Notes under the pieces: model-generated | Databases searched by the model: none | The model's input: the letters and a program-made list of their open reading frames with translations, nothing else | Told to the model about the DNA's origin: nothing | Shown: positions 8,860-18,422 of the stretch, piece after piece | Layout: every line of letters begins with the position of its first letter | Position numbering within the stretch: position 1 is the stretch's first letter | Made by a program: the position numbers and the translations under genes | Source: CBDCVY01 sp965223245 | Lineage (GTDB): Bacteria > Nitrospinota > Nitrospinia > Nitrospinales > Nitrospinaceae | Direction: 5' to 3' | Assembly (NCBI GenBank): GCA_965223245.1 | Contig: CBDCVY010000013.1 | Location: 1,550,001 to 1,614,000, forward strand | DNA length: 64,000 nt

Positions 8860-10278
8860 TCAATATTTCAAGCCCTTGATATTTAGGATTTTATTGGTTC
8901 CAGAAGTCACTCGGAATTTATCAGAAATCCTCAAGCCATATACCCATATAATATCACCCTTTAGAGTAGTCAAGATAGGAATCGAATACCTTTGCTTTTG
9001 GGGAATTTTTTCATCAATAAAAAAATCCTTAAGCTTCTTTCGCCCTGACATTCCGAGAGGTATAAACCGGTCTCCTTTTTCATAAAAGCGAATTAACACT
9101 TTTTCACCAGAAATATCCAAATCAAAGTTTGCTTCATTGTTACTTATTGCAAAATCATCGATCCTTATTGAAGAAATTATTTTAGTTTGCAAATTAATTC
9201 TTGCCAGGGGAATTTCTGTTTTCCCTGGTATTAATAAAGGGATTTTTAAATCTTTACCCTCATTTAAGATGTTATTTTTACTTTTAAGGATTTTTTTAAT
9301 CTCAAGGCAATTTCCTGAAATAAAAATTTCTATATTACCAGGAAGACATTTGCTCCAGACTGATTTTGGAGAATCCATAGAATCTAAAACAGCCTGGACA
9401 TGATGATAAGTGACCCGACGCAAATCCCCTTTCACAAAACATATCCCCTTTCTCAACACTCTTCTTTGCAAGGCTCTTGGTTTATCATTTAATAATGTAC
9501 GATTCAAAAGAATCATTTCGTTTTCTCTTTTTTCTAACAAACATTCCTGCAAATAATTATCTGCCAATTCACCCAAAAACGCATTTTCTCCGCTAAGAGT
9601 GGATGCCATTCTTGAAAGGTTTTCAATTAAATTCGGATTATATTGACTCGCTAAAAATGGAATCAAATCGACACGAATTTTATTGCGTAAATATTTTTTA
9701 TTAACATTCGACGAATCAACCCGATAGGGAATTTCCTTACTCTCAAGAAATCCAAGAATTTCGCTTCTTTTGAAATTCAATAAAGGCCTAATCCAAGGAT
9801 CTCTCATTGGCAACATTCCTTTTAAGCCTGCCGTTCCACTTCCTCTTAAAAAATTCATCAAAATTGTTTCTGCCTGATCATCCATATTATGGCCTAATGC
9901 TATTTTGCTCCCCCCAATTTTTTGAAGTACTGTCATTAAATATTCATTTCGGATTTGCCTTGCTGTATCTTGAAAAGAGCTTTTGAATTGAACTTTTTTC
10001 TCTTCAATATTTTCTTTTTGGATATATGTAGGTAGATTGAATTCATTCCCAATTTTTCTAACAAACTCAGAGTCATCATTTGATTCTTGCCCACGAGCAC
10101 AATGATTTAAATGGGCAATACTTAATTCAATCGAATATTTTTTTCTGATTCCCATCATTGCAAATAACAGCGCAATAGAATCAGGTCCTCCCGAAAGAGC
10201 TACTAAAACATGGTCTCTCTTGGAAAACATTTGGTGTTCCTCACCAAACGAAATCAATTTTTGGATAAATGGATCCAT
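8860..10278 (-). CDS. tilS: tRNA(Ile)-lysidine synthase
   Basis: A 472-residue N-type ATP pyrophosphatase that places lysine on C34 of the CAU-anticodon tRNA-Ile so that it reads AUA. The PP-loop SGGPDS is at residues 29-34, and the HLNHCARG and GHNMDDQAETILMNFLRGSG signatures follow. A C-terminal TilS domain (about 385-470, with EKGDRFIPLGM and KKLKDFFIDEKIP) is present, so this is the full-length form. The gene is co-directional with surA upstream and ftsH downstream; tilS next to ftsH is a widespread bacterial order. Confidence 0.97.
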   Translation of the reverse strand: MDPFIQKLISFGEEHQMFSKRDHVLVALSGGPDSIALLFAMMGIRKKYSIELSIAHLNHCARGQESNDDSEFVRKIGNEFNLPTYIQKENIEEKKVQFKSSFQDTARQIRNEYLMTVLQKIGGSKIALGHNMDDQAETILMNFLRGSGTAGLKGMLPMRDPWIRPLLNFKRSEILGFLESKEIPYRVDSSNVNKKYLRNKIRVDLIPFLASQYNPNLIENLSRMASTLSGENAFLGELADNYLQECLLEKRENEMILLNRTLLNDKPRALQRRVLRKGICFVKGDLRRVTYHHVQAVLDSMDSPKSVWSKCLPGNIEIFISGNCLEIKKILKSKNNILNEGKDLKIPLLIPGKTEIPLARINLQTKIISSIRIDDFAISNNEANFDLDISGEKVLIRFYEKGDRFIPLGMSGRKKLKDFFIDEKIPQKQRYSIPILTTLKGDIIWVYGLRISDKFRVTSGTNKILNIKGLKY

Positions 10279-10353
10279 AAATGATAGCTAAAAACCTATT
10301 TGGAAATGCTTGAAATTTAATCAATAAAAAATAAAACCATTCAAGATTAATTA

Positions 10354-11595
10354 TTACAGATTTTCCAAAATTTCTTGTTTTTTCTTTTGGTATTCGGCCT
10401 CAGAAATTTTTTTGGTTTCTCTTAGTTGCTTATAGTGACGCAACTGCACTTCAACCGATTGATGATTGTTGATATCAACACTAGGCAAAGGTTTGTTCGA
10501 AAGAGGTTTCTTAATGGTAAGAGGAGGAAGGATATCGACTTTTTTATCGGGAGTTGATTTAGATTTTCTAGGACTATTTTTTGCTAGGGTAATTTCCTTA
10601 TCTTCTTTGATTTTCCAGTTTTTTTCAATAAATGCCTTTGTCTTAATTTCTTCAATATATTCTTGGTATTGATCTTGAAATTTTTCCATAGACAAAGTGT
10701 TAGTTATTTTATCTCTAACTTCCTCAATGGGAGTTGTTTGACCAGGAATAATTTTATCTACTTTAATAATATGAATACCATATGGAGAACGAATTATTTC
10801 ACTAATTTCTCCCTCTTTAAGAGCGAACGCCGCATTTTCAAATTCTGGAATCATTTTACCTCTTTCAAGAATTCCTAAATCTCCACCATTTTGAGCGGAA
10901 ACATCCTCTGAATACAGTTGAGCCATGGTTTCAAATTTTTCACCGCTTTTCAATTTTCGCATTACTTCTTGAGCCTTTTGCTCTTTAGTTTTTACATCCT
11001 TTTCAGGCAAGGTCTCTTCCAAAATAAATAATATGTGGCGAACATTAATTTTAGGTGGGTTCCAATATTCTTTTTGGTGCTCATGATAGTACTTTTTCAA
11101 TTCATCATCACTAACTTTAATACGACCTTTTACTTGTAAACCAATCACTCTACTCAACAAAATTTGATTCCGTATATTTTCTTTATAATCTTCTATAGAA
11201 CGACCTTCTTTCTCCAACATTTTTTCGAGGTCTCCTTCCTGAAGATTATTTCGATTTCTTATCTCATCTAAGGCCGCTTCAACCTTTTTTTCATCAATGT
11301 TGAGACCTATCCGTTTCCCATCAAAAATAATTAACTTTTCTTGAATGATTCTATCTAACATCATACTTTTCATTTCATCAAAATTGGGCATATCAGTTTG
11401 TCCAGATGCCTGCATTCGGGAAATTTCCATTGCGGCTCTTTCTTCAAGATCACTTCTTGTAATAATTTCGTTATTAACTCTTGCTACAACTTGATCAAAT
11501 ATTTCAGCCCAAACAGGAAAGTCAAGTAAAAGGCAAAAAGTTCCTACTAAAAGAGATAATGTTATTTTGCTATTAAATTTGTTCAAGTATTTCAT
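10354..11595 (-). CDS. surA: SurA-type periplasmic peptidyl-prolyl isomerase/chaperone
   Basis: A 413-residue exported protein. A signal peptide (about 1-30, ending near VWA) is followed by the SurA N-terminal helical domain (FDQVVARVNNEIITRSDLEERA), which chaperones outer-membrane proteins. One parvulin domain (about 180-280) shows NVRHILF, AQLYSEDVSAQNGGDLG and SPYGIHIIKV. E. coli SurA has two parvulin domains; here there is one, then a basic proline-rich linker (about 340-375). The C-terminal 30 residues (YKQLRETKKISEAEYQKKKQ) look like a short SHOCT-like segment. Its start overlaps the end of the upstream parvulin gene by 23 bases, implying coupled translation. Confidence 0.92.
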   Translation of the reverse strand: MKYLNKFNSKITLSLLVGTFCLLLDFPVWAEIFDQVVARVNNEIITRSDLEERAAMEISRMQASGQTDMPNFDEMKSMMLDRIIQEKLIIFDGKRIGLNIDEKKVEAALDEIRNRNNLQEGDLEKMLEKEGRSIEDYKENIRNQILLSRVIGLQVKGRIKVSDDELKKYYHEHQKEYWNPPKINVRHILFILEETLPEKDVKTKEQKAQEVMRKLKSGEKFETMAQLYSEDVSAQNGGDLGILERGKMIPEFENAAFALKEGEISEIIRSPYGIHIIKVDKIIPGQTTPIEEVRDKITNTLSMEKFQDQYQEYIEEIKTKAFIEKNWKIKEDKEITLAKNSPRKSKSTPDKKVDILPPLTIKKPLSNKPLPSVDINNHQSVEVQLRHYKQLRETKKISEAEYQKKKQEILENL

Positions 11596-12544
11596 AATTA
11601 ATAATTATTTCTGATTTTTCTTTAACTTTGGTTAACCACTTTTTAAATGCCTTTTCCTGGGCTTGACGTAGCAAGGTATTACGAATCCCCTTTTTCGATT
11701 CCTCAAAGCTCATTTTCCTTTCTGGAATTTTATCAACAACTTTAAAAACATGAAACCCATAAGGAGTCCGAATAATATCACTAATTTTTTTTACACCTAA
11801 ATCAAAAACCTCATCAAATTCTTCAGGCATTTGTCCTTTTTCGAAGTAGCCCATATCTCCACCATCGCTGCCTTCTAAACTTAATGAATGCTCTTTTGCC
11901 ACCTCGGAAAAAGATTTACCTTTTTTAAGAATTTTTATAATATCACGTGCTTCTTCTTCCGTTTCTACCATTATATGTAGGGCTCTTACTTGTTCCCCCT
12001 TCTGAAATTCTTTTTGGTGATCTGTGAAATATTTCAATAATTCCTTTTCTGAAACGGCAACCTTACTATTCACCACCTGTTGAATCAAATTTTTTATTAA
12101 AAGTTGTGTTTTTAATTTTTCAATCCATTGTTCCTGAGAAATTTCTTCTATTTCTAAAGCTTGCTGAAATGATTCGTCTTTGTACCCTTGCTTCATTTTT
12201 TCAAGATAGGTATTAAATTCAGAGTCCCTAAGTTTGACTCCAATTCTTCGAGCTTCTTGTTTTATTAAAGATTCCTGAATAATTTTATTTAAAGTATTAA
12301 TTTTCAACCACGCCCATTGTTCTTTTGGAAGCGGATCGTTCTTTTTAATCCGATATTTTCTTTTAGCTTGTCTTAGTTCATTTACCAGTTGATGTTGGAT
12401 TATCGATTCCTCATTTACAATGGCTACTGTTTTTGAGCCATTATCTCCCAGCTCAATTTGATTACTTTCGTCGCAAGCAAATAAACTTAATACAAAAATT
12501 AATATAAAAAGCCGAAACATAAAAGGGATAGGAAAAGAGTTCAT
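11573..12544 (-). CDS. parvulin-type peptidyl-prolyl isomerase, lipoprotein (PrsA/SurA-like)
   Basis: A 323-residue protein with a type II signal peptide ending in the lipobox LFAC (C24), so it should be a membrane-anchored lipoprotein. A SurA-N/PrsA-N-like helical region (about 40-170) precedes a parvulin domain (about 182-275) with VRALHIMVETEEEA, AKEHSLSLEGSDGGDMGYF and TPYGFHVFKVVD. It probably helps exported proteins fold. The ATG follows the mfd stop with no gap (TAA-ATG) and has no strong Shine-Dalgarno, so it depends on mfd translation. With surA just after it, the pair looks like a tandem duplication with different localisation. Confidence 0.88.
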   Translation of the reverse strand: MNSFPIPFMFRLFILIFVLSLFACDESNQIELGDNGSKTVAIVNEESIIQHQLVNELRQAKRKYRIKKNDPLPKEQWAWLKINTLNKIIQESLIKQEARRIGVKLRDSEFNTYLEKMKQGYKDESFQQALEIEEISQEQWIEKLKTQLLIKNLIQQVVNSKVAVSEKELLKYFTDHQKEFQKGEQVRALHIMVETEEEARDIIKILKKGKSFSEVAKEHSLSLEGSDGGDMGYFEKGQMPEEFDEVFDLGVKKISDIIRTPYGFHVFKVVDKIPERKMSFEESKKGIRNTLLRQAQEKAFKKWLTKVKEKSEIIINYEILEQI

Positions 12545-15500
12545 TTATGATTCATCGAGAGCATTTAGAATTTTCTTTAAATATTTTTTTATAAGGTCCA
12601 CGTTTTCACGCCACCCTGATTGATCCAATATCAGATTAATTTCATATTCTGAGACAAGTTTCATTTTTTTATCGAGGATGTCCATCAAAATCATTGAAGA
12701 TATGGGAGTTGAAGGTGCAATCTTCATTATAACCACATTTTTAGTTAAACGTAACTCCGTAACATGTAAATTTTGGCAATCAATTCGTAGCTGAATAATT
12801 GCAATGAGTTTTTCTAGAGGTTCTGGAATAGGACCAAATCGATCCTTTATTTCACTTGTTAAAGATTTCACATTCTCAATTTCATTGGATAATTGTAACC
12901 TTCTGTACATTTCAAGCCGTTGATTCATGTCTTGAATGTAATCCGTAGGAATGTATCCTTTTATTTGAATATCCACCAGAGTTTCAATTTTTTTATCAAC
13001 AGCTTGACCTTTGATCTCGTTAATAGTTTCTTCCATCATTTTACAATAGAGATCAAAACCAATTGCAGAAATATGCCCCGATTGATTTTTCCCTAACATA
13101 TTACCTGTTCCACGAATTTCCATGTCCCTCGCCGCTAATTGGAACCCTGCGCCCAATTCACTCATCTCTTCAATAGCAAATAAACGCTTACGAGCCTCTT
13201 CAGAAATAGACATAGTTCCCGGAACTAACAAATAAGCAAATGCTTGATGCCTATAACGCCCTACTCTTCCTCGCAATTGATAAAGTTGAGCTAGCCCAAA
13301 TTTATCAGCACGATTTATTATTATTGTATTGGCAGTTGGAATGTCCAAACCAGATTCAATAATTGAAGTGCATAACAATAAATCGATCTCTCCATCAATA
13401 AATTGCTTCATAACCGTTTCCAACATACGCTCTTGCATTTGACCATGGGCGATTCCAATTTTGACTTCCGGAATTATTTTTTTGAGTAGAGCAGCCATAG
13501 AATGTATACCTTGAACTCTATTATGTACAAAATATACTTGGCCTCCCCTTTCTATTTCTCTTAATACGGCTTCACGAATGATTCCTTCTTCAAACTTTCT
13601 AATATACGTTTTGATTGAAAGCCGATCACTTGGAGGAGTTTCAATTACACTAAGATCTCTCACTCCCATTAGAGAAAAATGAAGAGTCCTAGGAATAGGT
13701 GTCGCCGTTAAAGTCAATATATCAACCGATGCACGCATTTTTTTGAGTTGCTCTTTGTGGCGCACACCAAACCTTTGTTCTTCATCAATGATTAATAGTC
13801 CAAGATCTAAAAATTTCACATCTTTTGACAATAGTCTGTGCGTTCCAATAATGATATCTACTTTTCCTTGCTTTAATTTTTCTAAAATTTGCTTTTGTTC
13901 GCGTGAATTTCGAAATCGACTCACCATATCAATTGATACAGGATGTAACTGAAAGCGTTCTCTGAAGGTATTTAAATGCTGCTGGGCTAAAATCGTTGTT
14001 GGCACTAATACCGCAACTTGCTTTTTATCTAATACCGCTTTATAAGCGGCGCGCATAGCAACCTCTGTTTTCCCATAACCAACATCCCCACAAATAAGGC
14101 GATCCATGGGTTTATCCTGACTCAAATCTTCCAATACTTCTTCAATAGCTTTTAATTGATCATCAGTTTCAACATACTCAAAAGAATCTGAAAAGCCTTG
14201 CATCATTATGGGATCACCCGGATAGGAATGACCTTGAGCCACTTCACGTGATGCATAAATTTTTAGTAAATCATTTGCCATTTCGAGGATGGATTCTTTG
14301 ACCTTCTTTTTTTGTTTTTTCCATTGAGATCCACCTAACCGATTCAAAGGAGGATTGGATTCACCAGATCCAAGATATTTTTGTATGAGACCCAACCCAT
14401 CCATGGGTATATATAGTTTCTGATCGTCCGCATATAAAATTTCCAGAAACTCTCCGCCTCCTATTCCAGTTTTTATCTGCTTGGAGCCATTAAATTTTCC
14501 AATTCCATAATCAACATGAACCAACAAATCCCCTTCTTTAAGATCTTTAAACCCTCTTTGAAAAGCCTGGCTCTGGCTCTTTCGACGGTGTCTATGTTTA
14601 TGCGTTCTTCCAAAAATTTCGTGCTCTGCAACTATTATTAGATTAGTTTCAGGTAATCTAAACCCGGAACTAATGTGTCCCAGTTGAACTTCTATCTCCA
14701 ATTCATTATCAATGAGCAGTTCATTGACTCTTCGCAAATGACCCTTTGTTGGAGCCACAATTAATATTTTTTGTTCCTGGCTTTTCCATTCCAAAGCTAT
14801 TTGGGAAAATTCTTCAAATTTAGTTTGAAAATTTGGAATTTGCTTAACTTCTATATGGAAAATATTAGGTAAATTAATGTCAGAAAACTTTAGCTCATTA
14901 AATTCTACCGTTTGCTTTTTACTCATTTTCCCGAAAATTTCTTCCTTGGAAAGAAATAGGGAATCGGGATCTGGAATTACATCTCCACGCTCCAAACATC
15001 GACCATGCTCTTCCAAAATTATTTCCTGGTAGTGCTCAATTTTATTTTGAATTGCTTCTTTTTCGATTTGAATTATTAATGTTTGAGAAGAAATATAATC
15101 AAAAATATCCTGCATTTTTTCGTAAAAAAATGGGGCCAGGGATTCAATTCCTGAAAAAAATTTCAATCCCTCAATCTTCTCCATTAATTCATTCAAATTG
15201 GCTTTATTTATTCCATTCTCGCTCCCTAATTTTATTAGTTTGTCCGTTCCTCTTTTAATTTGTTCTTCATTTAGACAAACTTCACGAATAGGCAAAATAG
15301 TTACTTCATCTATTTCGTCAATCGAAATTTGTGAATTTACATCAAAGTGTCGAATTGATTCCACTTGATCCCCAAAAAACTCAATGCGTACAGGGTTAGG
15401 ATGCGTCGGTAGAAAGACATCCAAAATATCTCCCCTGGAACTAAACTGAGCCCGCCCATCCACTAATTGGGTACGCTCCAATCCATTATCTACAAAACAA

Positions 15501-15994
15501 TATTCCAATAACTCTCTATCTAACGTCTCTCCCTGGTTAATAGTAAACGTATGGCTCTTTAATACCTCTTGAGGTAAAAGTTTTTGAATTATCGCCTCAA
15601 CAGGGGTAACTACAATTAGCTTTTGGTTTTGTAGTAGCTTGTTAAGAATGGATAATCTCTCAGCAGAAATTTCCAAGAGAGGGGAAAGAGGTTCAAAAGG
15701 AAGTATTTCCCACGTAGGAAAAAATTGAGGTATTATTTTTTGTTTTTCTCTTTTTAAAAAATATTTTAGATCACCAAAAACAATTTCAGCTGAAATTTGA
15801 TCAGGCGTAACGACCATCATCGGCTTTTTGATTGTTTTCCAGATTTGAGAAAGAAAATAACCCTTGGAAGAACCTTGTAATCCCTCAATTATTAGGGGAT
15901 CTAAAGAGTTTTTTAAAGTCTCTTGAAAATTCTCAAGCCCTTGCCATGCATAAGATAATGGCTCCTTAATAGTAGTTTGTTCAGGAGATTTCAT
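12545..15994 (-). CDS. mfd: transcription-repair coupling factor Mfd
   Basis: A 1149-residue DNA translocase that pushes stalled RNA polymerase off lesions and recruits UvrA. In order: the UvrB-like N-terminal module, the RNA-polymerase-interacting domain (EGDLLVHVDYGIGKFNG near 490), the RecG-like helicase core with Walker A GDVGYGKT near residue 633, the DEEQ box (IIDEEQRFGVRHKEQL) and TATPIPRTLHFS, then the TRG motif region and the C-terminal D7 domain. Length matches the family. It opens a run of folding and proteolysis genes and follows a 127-residue unknown gene by about 20 bases. Confidence 0.98.
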   Translation of the reverse strand: MKSPEQTTIKEPLSYAWQGLENFQETLKNSLDPLIIEGLQGSSKGYFLSQIWKTIKKPMMVVTPDQISAEIVFGDLKYFLKREKQKIIPQFFPTWEILPFEPLSPLLEISAERLSILNKLLQNQKLIVVTPVEAIIQKLLPQEVLKSHTFTINQGETLDRELLEYCFVDNGLERTQLVDGRAQFSSRGDILDVFLPTHPNPVRIEFFGDQVESIRHFDVNSQISIDEIDEVTILPIREVCLNEEQIKRGTDKLIKLGSENGINKANLNELMEKIEGLKFFSGIESLAPFFYEKMQDIFDYISSQTLIIQIEKEAIQNKIEHYQEIILEEHGRCLERGDVIPDPDSLFLSKEEIFGKMSKKQTVEFNELKFSDINLPNIFHIEVKQIPNFQTKFEEFSQIALEWKSQEQKILIVAPTKGHLRRVNELLIDNELEIEVQLGHISSGFRLPETNLIIVAEHEIFGRTHKHRHRRKSQSQAFQRGFKDLKEGDLLVHVDYGIGKFNGSKQIKTGIGGGEFLEILYADDQKLYIPMDGLGLIQKYLGSGESNPPLNRLGGSQWKKQKKKVKESILEMANDLLKIYASREVAQGHSYPGDPIMMQGFSDSFEYVETDDQLKAIEEVLEDLSQDKPMDRLICGDVGYGKTEVAMRAAYKAVLDKKQVAVLVPTTILAQQHLNTFRERFQLHPVSIDMVSRFRNSREQKQILEKLKQGKVDIIIGTHRLLSKDVKFLDLGLLIIDEEQRFGVRHKEQLKKMRASVDILTLTATPIPRTLHFSLMGVRDLSVIETPPSDRLSIKTYIRKFEEGIIREAVLREIERGGQVYFVHNRVQGIHSMAALLKKIIPEVKIGIAHGQMQERMLETVMKQFIDGEIDLLLCTSIIESGLDIPTANTIIINRADKFGLAQLYQLRGRVGRYRHQAFAYLLVPGTMSISEEARKRLFAIEEMSELGAGFQLAARDMEIRGTGNMLGKNQSGHISAIGFDLYCKMMEETINEIKGQAVDKKIETLVDIQIKGYIPTDYIQDMNQRLEMYRRLQLSNEIENVKSLTSEIKDRFGPIPEPLEKLIAIIQLRIDCQNLHVTELRLTKNVVIMKIAPSTPISSMILMDILDKKMKLVSEYEINLILDQSGWRENVDLIKKYLKKILNALDES

Positions 15995-16015
15995 TAAAGT
16001 TAAATATAAATTTGA

Positions 16016-16399
16016 TTAGGATTGTGCTTTTTGAGGGAGAAGATGTTCCCACTTTGGCTTTCCGTCAAGTTTAAAATTGACGGTAACTACAAAAGAAGGG
16101 CCTTCATAAAAATTCAACTTAAAATTTCCACCACCAAATCGTTCCAATAAATAGTCTTCTGGGCGTTCCCTAAAAGTATTAAATTCTTCTAAACTAAACT
16201 TTGCAATTTCATAAAAATATAAGCCGACTCCCTCTTTTATCCCAACAAGCAAGGTAAGACGAAGTTGTCGATAAATTTCAAAAAATCTTTTTTCACATTC
16301 TTCAGGGGTTGGGTCTCTTTTTAGTTCACGGCGTAGTTTGGGTTTGTAATAATCACGAAATGCTTGCTGGACCCATTGAATTCCTTCTATATTTTCCAT
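16016..16399 (-). CDS. hypothetical protein, 127 residues
   Basis: A soluble protein with no signal peptide or membrane segment that I do not recognise. The N-terminal half is predicted helical and strongly charged (KPKLRRELKRDPTPEECEKRFFEIYRQL). The C-terminal part alternates hydrophobic and polar residues as a short beta-sheet would (FKLNFYEGPSFVVTVNFKLDG). Codon use resembles its neighbours and its stop lies about 20 bases before mfd, so it is a real gene and probably shares the mfd transcript. No catalytic motif stands out. Confidence 0.75.
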   Translation of the reverse strand: MENIEGIQWVQQAFRDYYKPKLRRELKRDPTPEECEKRFFEIYRQLRLTLLVGIKEGVGLYFYEIAKFSLEEFNTFRERPEDYLLERFGGGNFKLNFYEGPSFVVTVNFKLDGKPKWEHLLPQKAQS

Positions 16400-16492
16400 T
16401 TTTGAATTATGATTAAGGTTATATATTTAAAATGATGAAGTTTAATAACATCAAAATTTTTCAATTGTATTCAATTTCGTATTTTATTAATT

Positions 16493-17383
16493 ATGTCCTC
16501 AAAAACCAATAGGGAAATTATCAGAGTAGGCTTGGTTCAAATGACTTGCACTGAAAACCCCGATGTAAATATTAAAAAAGCTATCCAAGGTATTGAAGAG
16601 TGTTCGGAAAAAGGCGCCAAAATAATTTGCCTTCCCGAACTTTTTCGAACCCTTTATTTTTGTCAAATGGAAGATCCGATAAATTTTTCATTTGCTGAAC
16701 CCATTCCCGGTCCCACAACTAGAATCCTAGCCGAAATTGCGAAGCGAAAATCATTGGTTCTAATAGCTCCCTTGTTTGAAAAGCGTTCTTCAGGAATATA
16801 TCACAATACTGTGATCGTTTTTGATGCCGATGGAACAATTGCAGGTAAATATAGGAAAATGCATATTCCTGATGATCCTGGTTTTTCTGAAAAATATTAT
16901 TTTACACCTGGGGACTTGGGATTTAAGACGATTTCCACCCAATATGGAAAAGTGGGTGTATTAATTTGCTGGGATCAGTGGTTTCCTGAGGCGGCGCGTT
17001 TAACAGCCCTATCTGGAGCCCAGTTTTTGTTTTATCCAACTGCTATAGGATTTCAAGATTTTGATGCAGAAATAGCTTCTAAACAAGCCATGGCTTGGGA
17101 AACCATTCAAAGATCCCATTCCATTGCTAACGGAGTTTTCACAATTGCGGTAAACCGAGTAGGACGCGAAAATGAAATAAACTTTTGGGGACAATCTTTT
17201 GTGAGCGATCCTTTTGGTGAGTTGCTTTGTAAAGCCTCAAGCGATACACCAGAAAATCTAACAATAGATTGTGACTTATCCCAAATTGAAGAAACGCGAC
17301 AAGGTTGGCCTTTTCTCAGGGACCGAAGAGTGGATCATTACCAAAATTTATCTCGCCTATTTTTAGATTCAAATGAAAGCTAA
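16493..17383 (+). CDS. aguB: N-carbamoylputrescine amidase
   Basis: A 296-residue carbon-nitrogen hydrolase of the nitrilase superfamily. The catalytic Glu-Lys-Cys triad is E49 (LPELF), K122 (YRKMHIPDD) and C159 (LICWDQWFPE). CWDQWFPEAAR and the FYPTAIGFQ segment are typical of N-carbamoylputrescine amidases, which release putrescine, CO2 and ammonia. The aguA start overlaps its end by 11 bases, which supports the assignment: together they convert agmatine to putrescine. Confidence 0.95.
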   Translation: MSSKTNREIIRVGLVQMTCTENPDVNIKKAIQGIEECSEKGAKIICLPELFRTLYFCQMEDPINFSFAEPIPGPTTRILAEIAKRKSLVLIAPLFEKRSSGIYHNTVIVFDADGTIAGKYRKMHIPDDPGFSEKYYFTPGDLGFKTISTQYGKVGVLICWDQWFPEAARLTALSGAQFLFYPTAIGFQDFDAEIASKQAMAWETIQRSHSIANGVFTIAVNRVGRENEINFWGQSFVSDPFGELLCKASSDTPENLTIDCDLSQIEETRQGWPFLRDRRVDHYQNLSRLFLDSNES

Positions 17384-18416
17384 TCCTTCTTCATTAGGGT
17401 ATATTATGCCTGGAGAATGGGAACACCATGTAGGAACCTGGCTTACTTGGCCACAAAATCAGGAAACCTGGCATGGAAAATACTTAGAGCAGGCAGAAAA
17501 TGTATATCTTGAAATCATTCGCAATTTGTCTCCGGGAGAAAGAGTTTTTATTCTTGTAGACGACCTAGATACTCAGAGTCGCGTAACCAACCTTTTTTCC
17601 AAAAAAAAATTGTCCTTAGAAAATATCGACTTTTTTATTATTCCCACAGACGATGCGTGGATTAGGGATTACGGTCCAAATTTTTTAATAAATAATAAAG
17701 ACCCCAAAAATAGAGTAGCAGCCAATAATTGGAAGTTTGATTCTTGGGGAAAAAAATATAAATGGGAATTAGATAACGAAGTATCAGAACTAATTTTAAA
17801 TTGTCTTGGTTATCCTATATTTGACCCAGGTATCGTTTTAGAAGGAGGTGCCATTGAAGTCAATGGTAAAGGAGTTTGCATAACCACCGAACAATGCCTG
17901 CTAAACCAAAACCGCAATAACGGACTTTCAAAAGAGGAAATGGAGTCCTATTTAAAAAATTACCTCGGGGTTAAAAAAATAATTTGGTGCCAAGGCGATT
18001 TAATTGGTGATGATACAGATGGTCACATTGACAATCTAGTTCGTTTTATAAATCCAAATACTTTAGTATGCGTGGTTGAAGAAGACCCGAATGATCCAAA
18101 TTATCATTGCACCCATGCAAACTATAAAATGCTAAAAAACGCTGAGGACTTAAATGGAAATCCCTTCAATATTATCCCTTTTCCCATGCCAGGAATTGTA
18201 AAAGAAAACGAAAATCGGCTTCCGGCAAGTTATGCGAATTTTTATATTGGAAACCAGGTGGTGTTATTACCCACTTATAGTCATAAGAACGATTCAAAAG
18301 CTCAATCGATATTAGAAAATTGTTTTCCTGACCGTCAGGTTGTGCCAATTCCCAGCAAACCCTTACTCATTGGTTTTGGAAGCATTCATTGCTTAACCCA
18401 GCAACAGCCAAGTTAA
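17373..18416 (+). CDS. aguA: agmatine deiminase
   Basis: A 347-residue member of the peptidyl-arginine-deiminase superfamily that hydrolyses agmatine to N-carbamoylputrescine and ammonia. Visible active-site elements are the DDAWIRDYGP block (93-102), LEGGAIEVNGKG (156-167), DDTDGHIDN with H218, and the nucleophile C340 in GFGSIHCLTQQQP. The first 11 bases lie inside the end of aguB. The two genes form a complete two-step polyamine route; no arginine decarboxylase is in the window, so agmatine comes from elsewhere. Confidence 0.96.
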   Translation: MKANPSSLGYIMPGEWEHHVGTWLTWPQNQETWHGKYLEQAENVYLEIIRNLSPGERVFILVDDLDTQSRVTNLFSKKKLSLENIDFFIIPTDDAWIRDYGPNFLINNKDPKNRVAANNWKFDSWGKKYKWELDNEVSELILNCLGYPIFDPGIVLEGGAIEVNGKGVCITTEQCLLNQNRNNGLSKEEMESYLKNYLGVKKIIWCQGDLIGDDTDGHIDNLVRFINPNTLVCVVEEDPNDPNYHCTHANYKMLKNAEDLNGNPFNIIPFPMPGIVKENENRLPASYANFYIGNQVVLLPTYSHKNDSKAQSILENCFPDRQVVPIPSKPLLIGFGSIHCLTQQQPS

Positions 18417-18422
18417 AATATT

